Shown: positions 54,558 to 63,799 of the stretch, in pieces
How positions within the stretch are numbered: the stretch's first letter is position 1
Layout: the number at the start of each line of letters is the position of its first letter
Assembly (NCBI GenBank): GCA_963696075.1
Contig: CAVOJD010000012.1
Coordinates: 14,230 to 78,229 of the forward strand
Direction: 5' to 3'
DNA length: 64,000 nucleotides
Source: CAJQQK01 sp963696075
Lineage (GTDB): Bacteria; Pseudomonadota; Alphaproteobacteria; Rhizobiales; Hyphomicrobiaceae
Made by a program: the position numbers and the translations under genes
Notes under the pieces: generated by a model
Seen by the model: only the letters and a program-made list of their open reading frames with translations
Databases searched by the model: none
What the model was told of the DNA's origin: nothing

Positions 54558-56183
54558 CTATCCGGCAGACCTCAGCCGTGGCGGTGGCGGCACTGGCGCC
54601 GGCGGCGCTTTGCGTGGCGGTGGCACGCGGATACCGAGCGGGACACCATTCATCCAGTCATCAAAGCGCGTTTGCAGCCGTTCGCCGTTCTCCGCCCAGA
54701 ACGCCGCGTTGAACACGATCCCCTGCTCAAACCGAAGCTTTGACGTCGGCAGATAAATATCAAGCTCGGTGCCGAGCAGCGCATGCCGCCGCGCCAGCGT
54801 CACCGCCGACCGCCGCATCGGGCCATAGGGCCAGATCCGCGCCTGCGCCGCCAGCCGCTCAGGCTTCAGCGCCGCCCGGATGAACGACACGGCCTGCTCC
54901 CCCCGCGCGGTCGATTTCGGCACTGCCCAGGACGCGTAGTCGATTACATGGCCATCCCAGATCGGACGCAACTCGCTTGCAATCAGGCGCCGGAACGCAC
55001 GCCCGCTGAACGTCATCGCCATCGTCACCCGGCCCTCATCCAGCGCCGCGAAGGCAGCCCTCGGACCGGAAACCCATTCGATATCGTCCTTGAGGCCATC
55101 GAGCAGTGTGAACGCCCGGTCCTCACCCTCCCGTGTCGCAAGCACCTGATAGACATCTTCGCGCTCAACCCCATCGGCGAGCAGCACCATCTCCAGCAAT
55201 CGCCGCGCCCCCCGGATCAGCGCACGCTTGCCCGGATACCGCCTGACATCCAGCAGGCTCTCGATCGTGCCCGGCTCACGGTAGCGCCGCTTGGCCAGCG
55301 CCTGCATGGCGTTCGCGTTCACAACGAGGATCGACGACCACGCAAAGCTCGGCAGCCCACAACCATTCGGCCCCGCCGGAACCAGGAAATCCTGATCCGT
55401 TGCATCATTCGCCGCGAAACCCTGGCCGCCGGCCTCTCCTGGCCAATCCGAAATCCGCAACACCCGCGCATCGCGGCACGCAGCAAGCATCTGCTCCTGC
55501 CCCAGTTCCACAACGTCGATCCCATCGAAGTCCGTAGCCCCCTCATCCGGAGGCCGGCGCTCGATCACATAGTCGAGTTCCCGCGCGATCGGTTCGATCA
55601 CAGCTTCCTTCTGGGCTTTCCCGTAGGCTCCCGCCCACGAGCCGACAACGAAAGCAGACTTGGCCGGAGCCTGCGCTTGTTCCTGCGTCACGCTCGCGGC
55701 TGGCGGTGTCTGACGACCCGCCGCGGGCGCACCAGTCTCCCCATCCTCCGGCTCGGCAGCCGTCGCGCGCTCTTGTGACGACAGATCACCGTCCGCTGGC
55801 CGCGCCGTCGGCGACGCCGTTTCTTCAGTCGCTGGCTCAGTGCTTGACTGAGCCGGGGCAGACTGCGCCGCACCAGTCTCAGACGTGGAAGTCTCAGGCG
55901 TGCCAGGTCCAGACGTCGACGTCTCAGGCGTAACCGTCTCAGGCGCTGCCGACTCAGCGGACGGCGTTGCGCTTGGCGCGCTTTCCGGCGCCCCCTGCGA
56001 CGCGCCAACGTCGTCACCTGTCGCGCGCCCAGATCCGGTAATGTCTTGGATGATATCCGGGCCGGTCGCCGCAGGCACCTGGGCGAGAGCCGAACTGCTC
56101 GCTCCGGCCCAAATAAGAAGCGCCACCATGAAACCGGTGAACCATGAGCCGTCAGCGCCGCGCGCAGGATTGGTCCGTATCAC
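54558..56183 (-). CDS. Periplasmic solute-binding-like protein with long low-complexity linker
   Basis: 541 residues from a GTG at 56183. A signal peptide (GFMVALLIWAGASSSALAQ) is followed by about 140 residues of Ser/Thr/Pro/Glu/Ala repeats (PETSTSGPG, PETSTSETG, PAQSSTEPA), then a type 2 periplasmic binding fold from about residue 185: FVVGSWAGAYGKAQKEAVIEPI and WAVPKSTARGEQAVSFIRAAL, as in polyamine or Fe/thiamine ABC binding proteins. The end is Pro-rich (PPPRKAPPAPVPPPP). No ABC permease or ATPase is adjacent. The long disordered spacer is atypical and may tether the domain away from the membrane or to peptidoglycan. Confidence 0.82.
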   Translation of the reverse strand: MIRTNPARGADGSWFTGFMVALLIWAGASSSALAQVPAATGPDIIQDITGSGRATGDDVGASQGAPESAPSATPSAESAAPETVTPETSTSGPGTPETSTSETGAAQSAPAQSSTEPATEETASPTARPADGDLSSQERATAAEPEDGETGAPAAGRQTPPAASVTQEQAQAPAKSAFVVGSWAGAYGKAQKEAVIEPIARELDYVIERRPPDEGATDFDGIDVVELGQEQMLAACRDARVLRISDWPGEAGGQGFAANDATDQDFLVPAGPNGCGLPSFAWSSILVVNANAMQALAKRRYREPGTIESLLDVRRYPGKRALIRGARRLLEMVLLADGVEREDVYQVLATREGEDRAFTLLDGLKDDIEWVSGPRAAFAALDEGRVTMAMTFSGRAFRRLIASELRPIWDGHVIDYASWAVPKSTARGEQAVSFIRAALKPERLAAQARIWPYGPMRRSAVTLARRHALLGTELDIYLPTSKLRFEQGIVFNAAFWAENGERLQTRFDDWMNGVPLGIRVPPPRKAPPAPVPPPPRLRSAG

Positions 56184-56362
56184 GTTCTCTCAACCTCGCA
56201 ATGTGCCTTGATCGACGTATCGAGCGCCAACGCGTGACCGTTTCGGAAAACCACGATCACCACCAAACGATGCAGCGCGCAGCCGAACAGTTCAATTGTT
56301 TGATGGCATAGGAATGATTTGGCCGCCACAGCGTGTTTGCGCTGCGACCCGTCCCACACGCA

Positions 56363-58270
56363 TCAGAACCGCGTCTGGGCGCTCATATCTTCCCCCGTAT
56401 CGAGGCGCACCTGCAAACCCTCGATACTGCCGGAAAGTGGCTGCAGACTGATCTCGTGCGCCTCGTCGAATTTATGCCGGCGCACCGTCAAAAGACGCGC
56501 ATTGACGATTTCCACCTCCGGCGGCGGCTCCATCGAATCCTTCACATGCGTCGCAGCCAGCCGTTTGGCGCCCGTTCGCGCGCCACCGGCCTTCACCCCG
56601 CGTCCCGGTCCATCAGTTGTCAGCAGCCGCAGGTCATACTCCCGCCCGACCAGATCGAACCGGCCGGCAAACTGAACCTTGCCCCTGGCATAATCCGCAA
56701 CCGTGCTCCGGAAATGTGCCGCCCCATCTGAAATCACCGCAACCGCTGTGAAGGGCTCGATCACTGTGGTGCCCGCCCGCGCGCGCTCCAGAATGCTTGT
56801 CATCGGCTCAGGCGCGTCGGAGGTCACGCGGGTCTTCAATTCATCAACCGCAACCCCGATCGTCGCGCCTTTCGCCATTTCGATGTCGAACCGGCCGCGC
56901 ATGTCGGACGCAATCCGGGACGGATCAATCCCATTGGCAACGATATCGGCCCGAATCCGCGCAACACCATCGACCATGGGGACACCGGTCAGCGCCTTGA
57001 GCCATTTGCCCGATCGAATGTCGTCGAGCTGTCCGCGCAGCCGCATGACCGGAATAAAGCGATTGAAATCGACCGACACCTGACCCGTCGCCCGGCCATC
57101 CAGAAGGTTGATCTCGGCCACGTCCGCCGCAAGCCGCCCGCCCTTCATCGCGATCGTCGCCGCAGCAGCGCCAAACACATGATCGCCAGACACAAGCTTC
57201 GCAGCCGACAGCCGAAGATCGGCATCCACGGCCGGCGTCGTTTCCCCCGAAAGCGACGCCGCCAGCTTGCGCCACCATTGCCACGCACCAAAGTCACGCG
57301 ACACCGGGCTCTGCGGCAGATAGCTCGCCACATCGAGCTCTTCAAACGCCAACGTGCCGGTCACAACGCCCTGCCCATCGGCAGTCGTCTTGAGGCCGAG
57401 CGTGCCTTGCGCCGCATTACCATCAATCCCGACAACCGCCTTGTCGAAAGCAAGCATGCCCGCCTGCCAACGAAACGGTCCCTCGACCAACAATTCGCGC
57501 ACCGCCGGGCCAATCGCCCACGATCGCCCAAGCGCATTCACAAACCGCTCGACGCCTTTGATTTCAAGCGATGCCTTACCCGTCAGTGACGGCGCATCGC
57601 CGCTCTCGAGATGCCCATCGAAGGTCGCCTCCAGAAGGCTCGCGTTCAACGAGAAGGCGATCGGCACCTTTTTGTCCGACCCCGGGGCCTCGGAGCGCAA
57701 CGTGAATTTGCTGCGTTGCCCGCGCCAGAAGCCCTCTCCCTTGACGGTCACCGCACCATCGCCATCTGGAACCAGCTGCACATTGGCCCGGTTGAGGCGT
57801 TCGATCTGGCCCCCCGGCAGGTGCAGGATCAGTTTGCCATCACGCACGCCGAGCGCCTTGAACGATCCGGATTTCAGAGCTGCCACAAGGGGGGCGGCCT
57901 CATCGGCGCCCGGCACGTCGCCCAACGCCGTCGGCGCCGCCTGGCCAAGCACCAACTCGCCGCGATCAAGAACGAGCATGGCCCGCCCCGAAGCAATCAG
58001 TTCAGCGGACGCCTTCGCTGTGACCACCTGCCCTTGCGGACTGCCCAGTGCCAGCCGACCGGCCGTCACGTAGGCGCGTGACACGGGATCGATCGAGATC
58101 GGTGCTGCAACGTGGAAGGTGTCACGCGGCGCCGCGACAACGCCGATATCGTCAAAGCGGATGTCTTCGCCGCGGAAACTGATCAGCAGTGGCAAGGCCA
58201 GACCGACGCCCAGCCAGAAGAGGGCGATCCCCGCCAACCAAAACCATTTTGGTCCAACCTTCGACGTCAT
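56363..58270 (-). CDS. AsmA-like envelope protein
   Basis: 635 residues. ATG 58270 is preferred since GGAAGG lies upstream and the product then begins with a single membrane helix (WFWLAGIALFWLGVGLALPLL). An alternative ATG is at 58318. The remainder is beta-rich with alternating short hydrophobic strands (KFTLRSEAPG, GQVSVDFNRFIPVMRLRGQLDD, ARIRADIVANGIDPSRIASDMRG), a layout seen in AsmA/TamB-type proteins, including the late AsmA-like module near residues 420-560. These sit in the inner membrane facing the periplasm and affect outer-membrane lipid transport. The exact subfamily is not certain. Confidence 0.78.
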   Translation of the reverse strand: MTSKVGPKWFWLAGIALFWLGVGLALPLLISFRGEDIRFDDIGVVAAPRDTFHVAAPISIDPVSRAYVTAGRLALGSPQGQVVTAKASAELIASGRAMLVLDRGELVLGQAAPTALGDVPGADEAAPLVAALKSGSFKALGVRDGKLILHLPGGQIERLNRANVQLVPDGDGAVTVKGEGFWRGQRSKFTLRSEAPGSDKKVPIAFSLNASLLEATFDGHLESGDAPSLTGKASLEIKGVERFVNALGRSWAIGPAVRELLVEGPFRWQAGMLAFDKAVVGIDGNAAQGTLGLKTTADGQGVVTGTLAFEELDVASYLPQSPVSRDFGAWQWWRKLAASLSGETTPAVDADLRLSAAKLVSGDHVFGAAAATIAMKGGRLAADVAEINLLDGRATGQVSVDFNRFIPVMRLRGQLDDIRSGKWLKALTGVPMVDGVARIRADIVANGIDPSRIASDMRGRFDIEMAKGATIGVAVDELKTRVTSDAPEPMTSILERARAGTTVIEPFTAVAVISDGAAHFRSTVADYARGKVQFAGRFDLVGREYDLRLLTTDGPGRGVKAGGARTGAKRLAATHVKDSMEPPPEVEIVNARLLTVRRHKFDEAHEISLQPLSGSIEGLQVRLDTGEDMSAQTRF

Positions 58271-58576
58271 ATCAATTTTCGTGCCTTCCGGCCTTAACGT
58301 TAACCGCAGCCTATCCATATCGCCCAGGCGACATAGCCCCACGCACTGCAGCCAAAAACGTGTCACGACGCACACCGCCGACAACACGAATGTTACAGAT
58401 AATTACCGAATCAAGTCCAATTTTGTACCGCCTTCACGACGGGCAAGCAACAAACAGCTTGCCTGTTGCGGACGGGCAATTGTGTGGCAGGATTCTGTCA
58501 GACTCGCGGCGCCGGCGCAACCTTGAATTGCATGATCAAGCAAGGACGGCGCCGCCCTCAACGTCACCGCGAAGGC
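58271..58576. other. 306-base gap, no gene seen
   Basis: The stretch between the CoA-transferase subunit B stop and the AsmA-like gene contains the promoter area of the latter with TTAACGTTAACC near 58295-58306. No protein-like frame, tRNA or strong hairpin was recognised. If the ATG at 58318 is used, 48 bases of this would be coding. Confidence 0.5.
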
Positions 58577-59209
58577 TTAGGCGACCAGGCTGGCTTCCGT
58601 CGCCGCCTCGACATCCGCCATCGTGACACCGTCGGCCAACTCGACCACTTTGATGCCGCCCTTGGCAATGTCGAACACGCCCAGGTTCGTGATGATCCGG
58701 TCGACGACCTGCGTGCCAGTCAGCGGCAGCGTGCACGCTTTCAGCAGCTTCGACTCGCCCTTCTTGTTGGTGTGATCCATGATCACAACCACCCGCCGCA
58801 CACCGGCGACCAGATCCATCGCACCGCCCATGCCCTTGACCAGCCGTCCCGGGATCATCCAGTTCGCGAGATCGCCGGTTTCCGACACCTCCATCGCCCC
58901 CAGGATTGACAGGTCGATATGCCCGCCGCGGATCATCGCGAAGCTGTCGGCGGAAGAGAAATATGACGTCCGGGGCAGTTCGGTGATCGTCTGCTTGCCG
59001 GCATTGATGAGATCCGCGTCGATCTCATCCTCGGTCGGGAACGGCCCCATGCCCAGCATCCCGTTCTCCGACTGCAGCGTCACGTCAACACCCTCGGGAA
59101 TGTAGTTCGACACCAGCGTTGGAATGCCGATGCCGAGATTGACGTACATGCCGTCTTCGAGTTCCTGCGCGGCCCGCGCCGCCATCTGGTTACGATCCCA
59201 GCCTGCCAT
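58577..59209 (-). CDS. scoB: 3-oxoacid CoA-transferase subunit B
   Basis: 210 residues from ATG 59209 (AGGAG upstream). Family I CoA-transferase beta subunit: DGMYVNLGIGIPTLV at the N-terminus and SENGMLGMGPFP with the catalytic Glu that forms the acyl-CoA anhydride. GGHIDLSILGAMEV and GAMDLVAGVRRVVVIMDHTNK follow. Together with subunit A it transfers CoA from succinyl-CoA to acetoacetate or other 3-oxoacids. Gene order A then B with a 62-base gap is standard. atoA would be a synonym depending on substrate. Confidence 0.94.
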   Translation of the reverse strand: MAGWDRNQMAARAAQELEDGMYVNLGIGIPTLVSNYIPEGVDVTLQSENGMLGMGPFPTEDEIDADLINAGKQTITELPRTSYFSSADSFAMIRGGHIDLSILGAMEVSETGDLANWMIPGRLVKGMGGAMDLVAGVRRVVVIMDHTNKKGESKLLKACTLPLTGTQVVDRIITNLGVFDIAKGGIKVVELADGVTMADVEAATEASLVA

Positions 59210-59271
59210 GATGTGCTCCTGGTGCCGGCCGGGCGCCGCGTGCGGGCCGGCCTCGATAATGGGGTTGATTG

Positions 59272-59967
59272 TCAAGCCGCGCGGATAGTGCGCTGTTCGA
59301 TGCGCTTCTCGTGCTCGCCCTTGATGATCCGGTTGACATAGATGCCGGCCAGATGGATCTGGTCGGGATCGAGCGCGCCGACGGGCACCATCTCCTCAAC
59401 CTCAGCCACGCAAACCTTGCCGCACGTCGCAGCCACGGGATTGAAGTTACGCGCCGTCTTGCGGAAGATCAGGTTGCCCGCCTCATCCCCCTTCCAGGCT
59501 TTGACGATGGAGAGGTCCGCAACGATACCTTCTTCCAGAATATAGGTCTCGCCGTTGAACTCTTTGTGCTCTTTGCCTTCGGCAACCAGCGTCCCGACCC
59601 CGGTCCGCGTATAGAAGCCTGCGATCCCCGCCCCACCGGCCCGCATCCGCTCCGCCAGCGTCCCTTGCGGGTTGAATTCGATCTCGAGTTCACCGGCAAG
59701 ATACTGGCGCATGAATTCATCGTTCTCGCCGACATACGACGAGATCATCTTCTTGACCTGCCGCGTCTGCAGCAACAAGCCCAGCCCGAAATCATCGACG
59801 CCGGCATTGTTCGATGCGACCGTCAGGTCCTTCACCCCGGAATCCCGAATGGCCGTAATCAGGTTTTCCGGGATGCCGCACAGGCCGAACCCTCCGGCGG
59901 CAATCATCATGCCGTCCTTGAGCACGCCATCGAGCGCCTCGCTCGCACTGGCAAAAACTTTTTTCAT
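59272..59967 (-). CDS. scoA: 3-oxoacid CoA-transferase subunit A
   Basis: 231 residues; ATG 59967 (CGGAG upstream) is favoured over the longer frame to 60006. Alpha-subunit features: GMMIAAGGFGLCGIPENLI near residue 20-40, TVASNNAGVDDFGLGLLL and VKAWKGDEAGNLIFRKTARNFNP. It binds CoA and makes a heteromer with ScoB. The pair permits growth on acetoacetate or turnover of storage polymers. It is transcribed leftward, with the RlpA gene upstream on the same strand but 207 bases away. Confidence 0.94.
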   Translation of the reverse strand: MKKVFASASEALDGVLKDGMMIAAGGFGLCGIPENLITAIRDSGVKDLTVASNNAGVDDFGLGLLLQTRQVKKMISSYVGENDEFMRQYLAGELEIEFNPQGTLAERMRAGGAGIAGFYTRTGVGTLVAEGKEHKEFNGETYILEEGIVADLSIVKAWKGDEAGNLIFRKTARNFNPVAATCGKVCVAEVEEMVPVGALDPDQIHLAGIYVNRIIKGEHEKRIEQRTIRAA

Positions 59968-60174
59968 GGAAGAACTCCGCAATGGCGCCCGCACCGGCGG
60001 CGGCAAGGCGCGCAGCAGGACACGGTTGGTGAGAAGGAACCGGCTGCTGGATTAGCGGTTTTACTGCATCGCGTCAAAGCGGATCGGTTGCAAATACGCC
60101 GACGCCCGCCACCAACCCCGTCATGCCCGCACCGCTGGCGCGAGCGCCGGTCCTTTAAGGCGCCTCTGGACGCC

Positions 60175-60762
60175 TCAAAGCCGCGCCGGGCCGAGATAAC
60201 GCACGTTGACGCGCGCCGTACCTTGCCGGATGAAACCCAACTGATGCGCCGCCCGCTTCGACAGATCGATAATCCGTCCCGGCTTGAACGGCCCGCGATC
60301 GTTCACCCGCACAACGATCGAACGATTGTTCTCGAGGTTCGTCACCCGCACATACGAGGGCAGCGGCAGGGTCGGATGGGCCGCTGAGACCGCGTCCATA
60401 TCGTAGACTTCGCCGTTCGCCGTTTTCCGGCCGTGAAAGTCGATCCCGTACCACGACGCAATGCCATTCCGGTCGTAGCTCGGATCGTGCCGCGGCACAT
60501 AGATCCGCCCGCCGACCCGATAAGGACTGCCAAGCTTGAACCGCCCGCCGCCCCGCGGCACCGGCTCGCCGTAGCTGACAACCCGCGGCGAGTAACTGGC
60601 GCCTTCATCGCGATAACTGGATTTGGAGCAGGCTGAAACGAGACCGGCCACAACCATCACGCAGACCGGCGCAACCAACCGCCGAAACCCGCCCGATGGC
60701 CGCCCGCCAGACCTCTGGCGCGGCCCTCCCGCGACGCGATCAATGATTTCCCCGCCAGACAC
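60175..60762 (-). CDS. rlpA: RlpA-family septal ring lytic transglycosylase (lipoprotein)
   Basis: The lipobox LVSACS follows a hydrophobic signal (RRLVAPVCVMVVAG), so the protein is anchored in the outer membrane. The double-psi beta-barrel domain is clear: GIASWYGIDFHGRKTANGEVYDMDAVSAAHPTLPLPSYVRVTNLENN, and VRVNDRGPFKPGRIIDLS with the catalytic Asp. It cleaves denuded glycan strands at division sites. No SPOR domain follows. The start is uncertain: GTG 60762 (GGGGAG ten bases before) gives 195 residues, and an in-frame start at 60879 would add an implausible 39 residues before the signal peptide. Confidence 0.9.
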   Translation of the reverse strand: MSGGEIIDRVAGGPRQRSGGRPSGGFRRLVAPVCVMVVAGLVSACSKSSYRDEGASYSPRVVSYGEPVPRGGGRFKLGSPYRVGGRIYVPRHDPSYDRNGIASWYGIDFHGRKTANGEVYDMDAVSAAHPTLPLPSYVRVTNLENNRSIVVRVNDRGPFKPGRIIDLSKRAAHQLGFIRQGTARVNVRYLGPARL

Positions 60763-61016
60763 GCTACGCAAACTCCCCGCAACCCAATCCTCACGACCCA
60801 CGCCTAACCTGCCAATTGGGAGGAACGCAGGACGATCCAAGGCAGAACGATGGCGAACGCCCCATCCGACGAACGCCATCCTACAAAAATACAGCTTAAG
60901 ATTGAATTACACCGGATGCAGTGACACGCCGCGAACACTTCCCCGCAACGCAGCACACCGCGCTTTAAGACCGACCGGACAAATTGCGACAAACCCGAAC
61001 GATCAAACCGACGGCG

Positions 61017-62024
61017 TCACCGCTGAACCGGCACCGGTGCCGGCGCCGTGATCGTGCGGGCATCGAGCACCTCCCGGCATTGCGCCGGCAGCCCCGCCAG
61101 CGTTAGCGGTGGCCGTGGCTTGAGCGGCACCCGCGGCGCCACCACCTTTGGCTTCGGCCGCGTCATCAGGTCGTACCAGTGGGCAAGTTCCGCGTCACAC
61201 CCATGATCGCCCGTGGTCGGCTTTTGCGGCTTGCATCCCACCGAACCGTCGGGACAGCCGATCCTGATGTGGAAATGATAGTGATGCCCCCAGAAGGGCC
61301 GCACCTTCGCAAGCCATCCGCGATCCCCCTCAAGCTTCGCCGCCCCCTCACACAGCGCCTTCTTGATCGCCGGATGCACCAGGATGCGCTCGGTTGCCGA
61401 ATAGGACGCAGCCCGCCGGATCAGCCTGACATGCGCCATCGACCAGATCTGGTCATTCACCGACAGGTGGTCCTTCGCGAGCATCGAAGTCGCCGACAGC
61501 CGCTCGCGCTCGCGCCGGCTGAGCCGCCGGTCAGGCATCGGCGTGAACCAGATATCAGCATCCAGCCCGATCTGGTGGCTGCGGTGCCCGGTCAACATCG
61601 GCCCGCCCCGCGGTTGTGACAAGTCACCCACAAGCAAGCCGGGCCAACCGTCATGCTTCTGCGCCTCGACCGCGAGGCGCCGCACCAGCCGGACGAGTTG
61701 TGGATGCCCCCAATTGCGATTGCGCGACAGCCGCATCGCCTGCCAGGCCGGCCCGTCAATCTCCAGGCGCTCAGCCCCGGCCAGACAGCCCCGCGAATAA
61801 AAGCCGACGGCTGCGGGATTGAGTGGCGCCGCATCGCGCTGATGGCCAAACAGCTTCTTGGCCGGCATCGCCTCACGCGGATCACCGCGTCCTTCGACCG
61901 CAACCGGCAACGGCGGCACCGCGCCCGGCTGCGCCGCCTCCGCCACAGCCCCCGGCCAAGCGGCGAGACACGCCCAACCTGCCACCCCACCGATCAGCAC
62001 TCGAGTGATCACGCCATATCGCAT
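61017..62024 (-). CDS. mepA: Penicillin-insensitive murein endopeptidase
   Basis: 335 residues from ATG 62024; the open frame further upstream to 62228 is not protein-like. A hydrophobic signal region (GVITRVLIGGVAGWACLAAWPGAVAEA) targets it to the periplasm. MepA hallmarks: SQPRGGPMLTGHRSHQIGLDADIWF (zinc His/Asp) near residue 125-150 and PFWGHHYHFHIRIGCP near 250. A Pro-rich C-terminus follows. It cuts D-Ala-meso-diaminopimelate cross-links during wall growth. Cys residues flank the C-terminal half and could form disulfides, as in LAS metallopeptidases. Confidence 0.93.
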   Translation of the reverse strand: MRYGVITRVLIGGVAGWACLAAWPGAVAEAAQPGAVPPLPVAVEGRGDPREAMPAKKLFGHQRDAAPLNPAAVGFYSRGCLAGAERLEIDGPAWQAMRLSRNRNWGHPQLVRLVRRLAVEAQKHDGWPGLLVGDLSQPRGGPMLTGHRSHQIGLDADIWFTPMPDRRLSRRERERLSATSMLAKDHLSVNDQIWSMAHVRLIRRAASYSATERILVHPAIKKALCEGAAKLEGDRGWLAKVRPFWGHHYHFHIRIGCPDGSVGCKPQKPTTGDHGCDAELAHWYDLMTRPKPKVVAPRVPLKPRPPLTLAGLPAQCREVLDARTITAPAPVPVQR

Positions 62025-62253
62025 CCGCCATACCCCGAATGACCGTTTCAAGCCTTTCAAGCTGGACAAGCTTGGATGATGAAATCTCTTCAGTCGCCGG
62101 CCAAACCGGAGTTCAGCGTCCAACCGGGCGCCCCGCAACAGGCACCAGAACTGCGCCGATACCATTGCGAGGCTTTGACCATACCAGATCCGCGCCCGCC
62201 TTTCGAACGCGCACGCTGCCGTCATCACCCAGACGTCCAGACCGGCCAGTTGC

Positions 62254-62688
62254 TCAATGGCCGTGAATATAGCTTTCGAGCTGCTCGATAATCAGCTGCT
62301 GCTCACCGATGATCGCCTTCACAAGATCGCCGATCGACACGATACCAACCACTTCCTTGTGTTCGAGCACCGGCAAATGGCGCACGGCTTTCGCCGTCAT
62401 CATCCCCATGCACTCTTCCACCGACTGGTCCGGCCGCGCACAGATCACCCGCGTCGACATGATGTCGGCAACCTTCGTATCGAGTGAACTACGCCCCTTG
62501 AGAATGACCTTGCGCGCATAATCCCTCTCCGAAACGATCCCCGCCAGCCGGTCGCCCTCCATCACCAGCAGCGCCCCGACATTGGCTTCAGCCATTTCTT
62601 TCAGGGCGTCGAACACGCTCGTGTCCGGGCCGATCGAGTGCACGATCGAGCCTTTCGACTTCAAAATACTTCGAATGGATGTCTTCAT
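62254..62688 (-). CDS. Tandem CBS-domain protein
   Basis: 144 residues from ATG 62688, preceded by GGAGG. Two CBS motifs: residues about 12-70 (GSIVHSIGPDTSVFDALKEMAEANVGALLVMEGDRLAGIVSERDYARKV) and about 80-135 (DIMSTRVICARPDQSVEECMGMMTAKAVRHLPVLEHKEVVGIVSIGDLVKAI). The pair forms a Bateman module that binds an adenine nucleotide, usually AMP or ATP. No effector domain is attached, so it is likely a separate regulator of metabolism or stress. Confidence 0.93.
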   Translation of the reverse strand: MKTSIRSILKSKGSIVHSIGPDTSVFDALKEMAEANVGALLVMEGDRLAGIVSERDYARKVILKGRSSLDTKVADIMSTRVICARPDQSVEECMGMMTAKAVRHLPVLEHKEVVGIVSIGDLVKAIIGEQQLIIEQLESYIHGH

Positions 62689-62967
62689 GAGAGCCTCCGG
62701 GAATTGCACGTCAACCGTCCCCGAACGCCCCGGCGGCTGACGGTCCCGCAGGCACAGCTGCCGGGAAGCTCGTCGACCAATCCTACACCAAGGCGCACCG
62801 CCACGCTAGACAACTTGTCGCAGGCAGATCGGCAGCCAGGCGAGCAGCCAGCTATCCAGGCGGGCCAGAGCCAAGAAGCCCCTGCCGACAGGCCTGCACG
62901 CGCATCAGTCTCGACCGCCGAACCAGCGAGCCGGCAGCACGCCAATCTCAATCAATCAGGAGTGAGG

Positions 62968-63747
62968 CTACCGGGTTGAGCCAAGCCGCATATCAACCGC
63001 CCAACGGCGAATGCCATGCTTCACCGGGCGGCCGTAAATCCGCTGCACGCCAACAACATCACCGATCGAAAGCCCATCACGGGTCTCGCGATATTGAAAC
63101 GACATCACATGGTTCCGCCCACTCGGATGATCGAGCCCGATGGCGTGCCCGACTTCGTGCGTCATCGTGTGGACCAGATCGTAGATCGCCAGATCACCGT
63201 CAAAACCGATCTTCCATCTGCGAAGCGGATTGAGACACACCCGCGACCGCTCAATCAGCCGATGCCCCCCCTCCGTCTCATCGCTCAGCGTCAGATTCGC
63301 AAAAGCAATCCCGCGCGGCTCGAGCTGGCGCCCGATCAGCACATTCGCAGCATCCTCATCGTCGGTCTCGACGAACACGAGATTGGTGACCTCCTCCCAG
63401 CGCCTTAGCGCCTGCAACAAGGACTGGCGGAAGTCTTTCTCGGCGATCTGCGAATGGGCCAGCAGCGGCTCAAGCGGCCCAACGCGCCGGCAATTGATCG
63501 CCTCGTCATCGAATGTGTCTTTCTTCGCCAGTGCATAGGTCAGCCGAACCGGCACATCCGGTCCACCTTGGCGCCATTTCACCAACGCCCCCTCCAGGCT
63601 CAGGTGTCGATACCCATCCGTTTTGGCGAGCACCCCGCCGGCCGCCGGCCCAAGCATCGCGAGAACCAGGGCAAGCCAAAACGTCCATCGCCGCGCCCCG
63701 GCCGGCAAAGCCGAAGACACGCCCCTTGGGCCTCTGCAGCGCTTCAT
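62968..63747 (-). CDS. Secreted matrixin-type zinc metalloprotease
   Basis: 259 residues from ATG 63747 (a GTG at 63759 is also possible). Signal peptide WTFWLALVLAMLGPAAGGVLA. The protease domain has HTMTHEVGHAIGLDHPSGRNHVMSF: HExxHxxGxxH with the third zinc ligand and the Met-turn of metzincins. A cysteine pair occurs earlier (INCRRVG and RVCLNP). It is of M10A type but the propeptide and calcium-binding repeats of serralysins are missing. Function may be wall or protein turnover; substrate unknown. Confidence 0.9.
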   Translation of the reverse strand: MKRCRGPRGVSSALPAGARRWTFWLALVLAMLGPAAGGVLAKTDGYRHLSLEGALVKWRQGGPDVPVRLTYALAKKDTFDDEAINCRRVGPLEPLLAHSQIAEKDFRQSLLQALRRWEEVTNLVFVETDDEDAANVLIGRQLEPRGIAFANLTLSDETEGGHRLIERSRVCLNPLRRWKIGFDGDLAIYDLVHTMTHEVGHAIGLDHPSGRNHVMSFQYRETRDGLSIGDVVGVQRIYGRPVKHGIRRWAVDMRLGSTR

Positions 63748-63781
63748 GGTCGATCCCACTGGAAATCCCCCACGGCCACGT

Positions 63782-63799
63782 CGTCAGCTAAAGCTGACG
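63782..63799. promoter_or_regulatory. Hairpin in the leader of the matrixin-like gene
   Basis: CGTCAGCT-AA-AGCTGACG is a perfect 8-base stem lying 35 bases upstream of ATG 63747 on the minus strand. It could be an operator or a leader structure. The remaining 200 bases to the window edge show no gene apart from a direct repeat GTTGCTTGG (minus strand) near 63935-63960. Confidence 0.4.
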
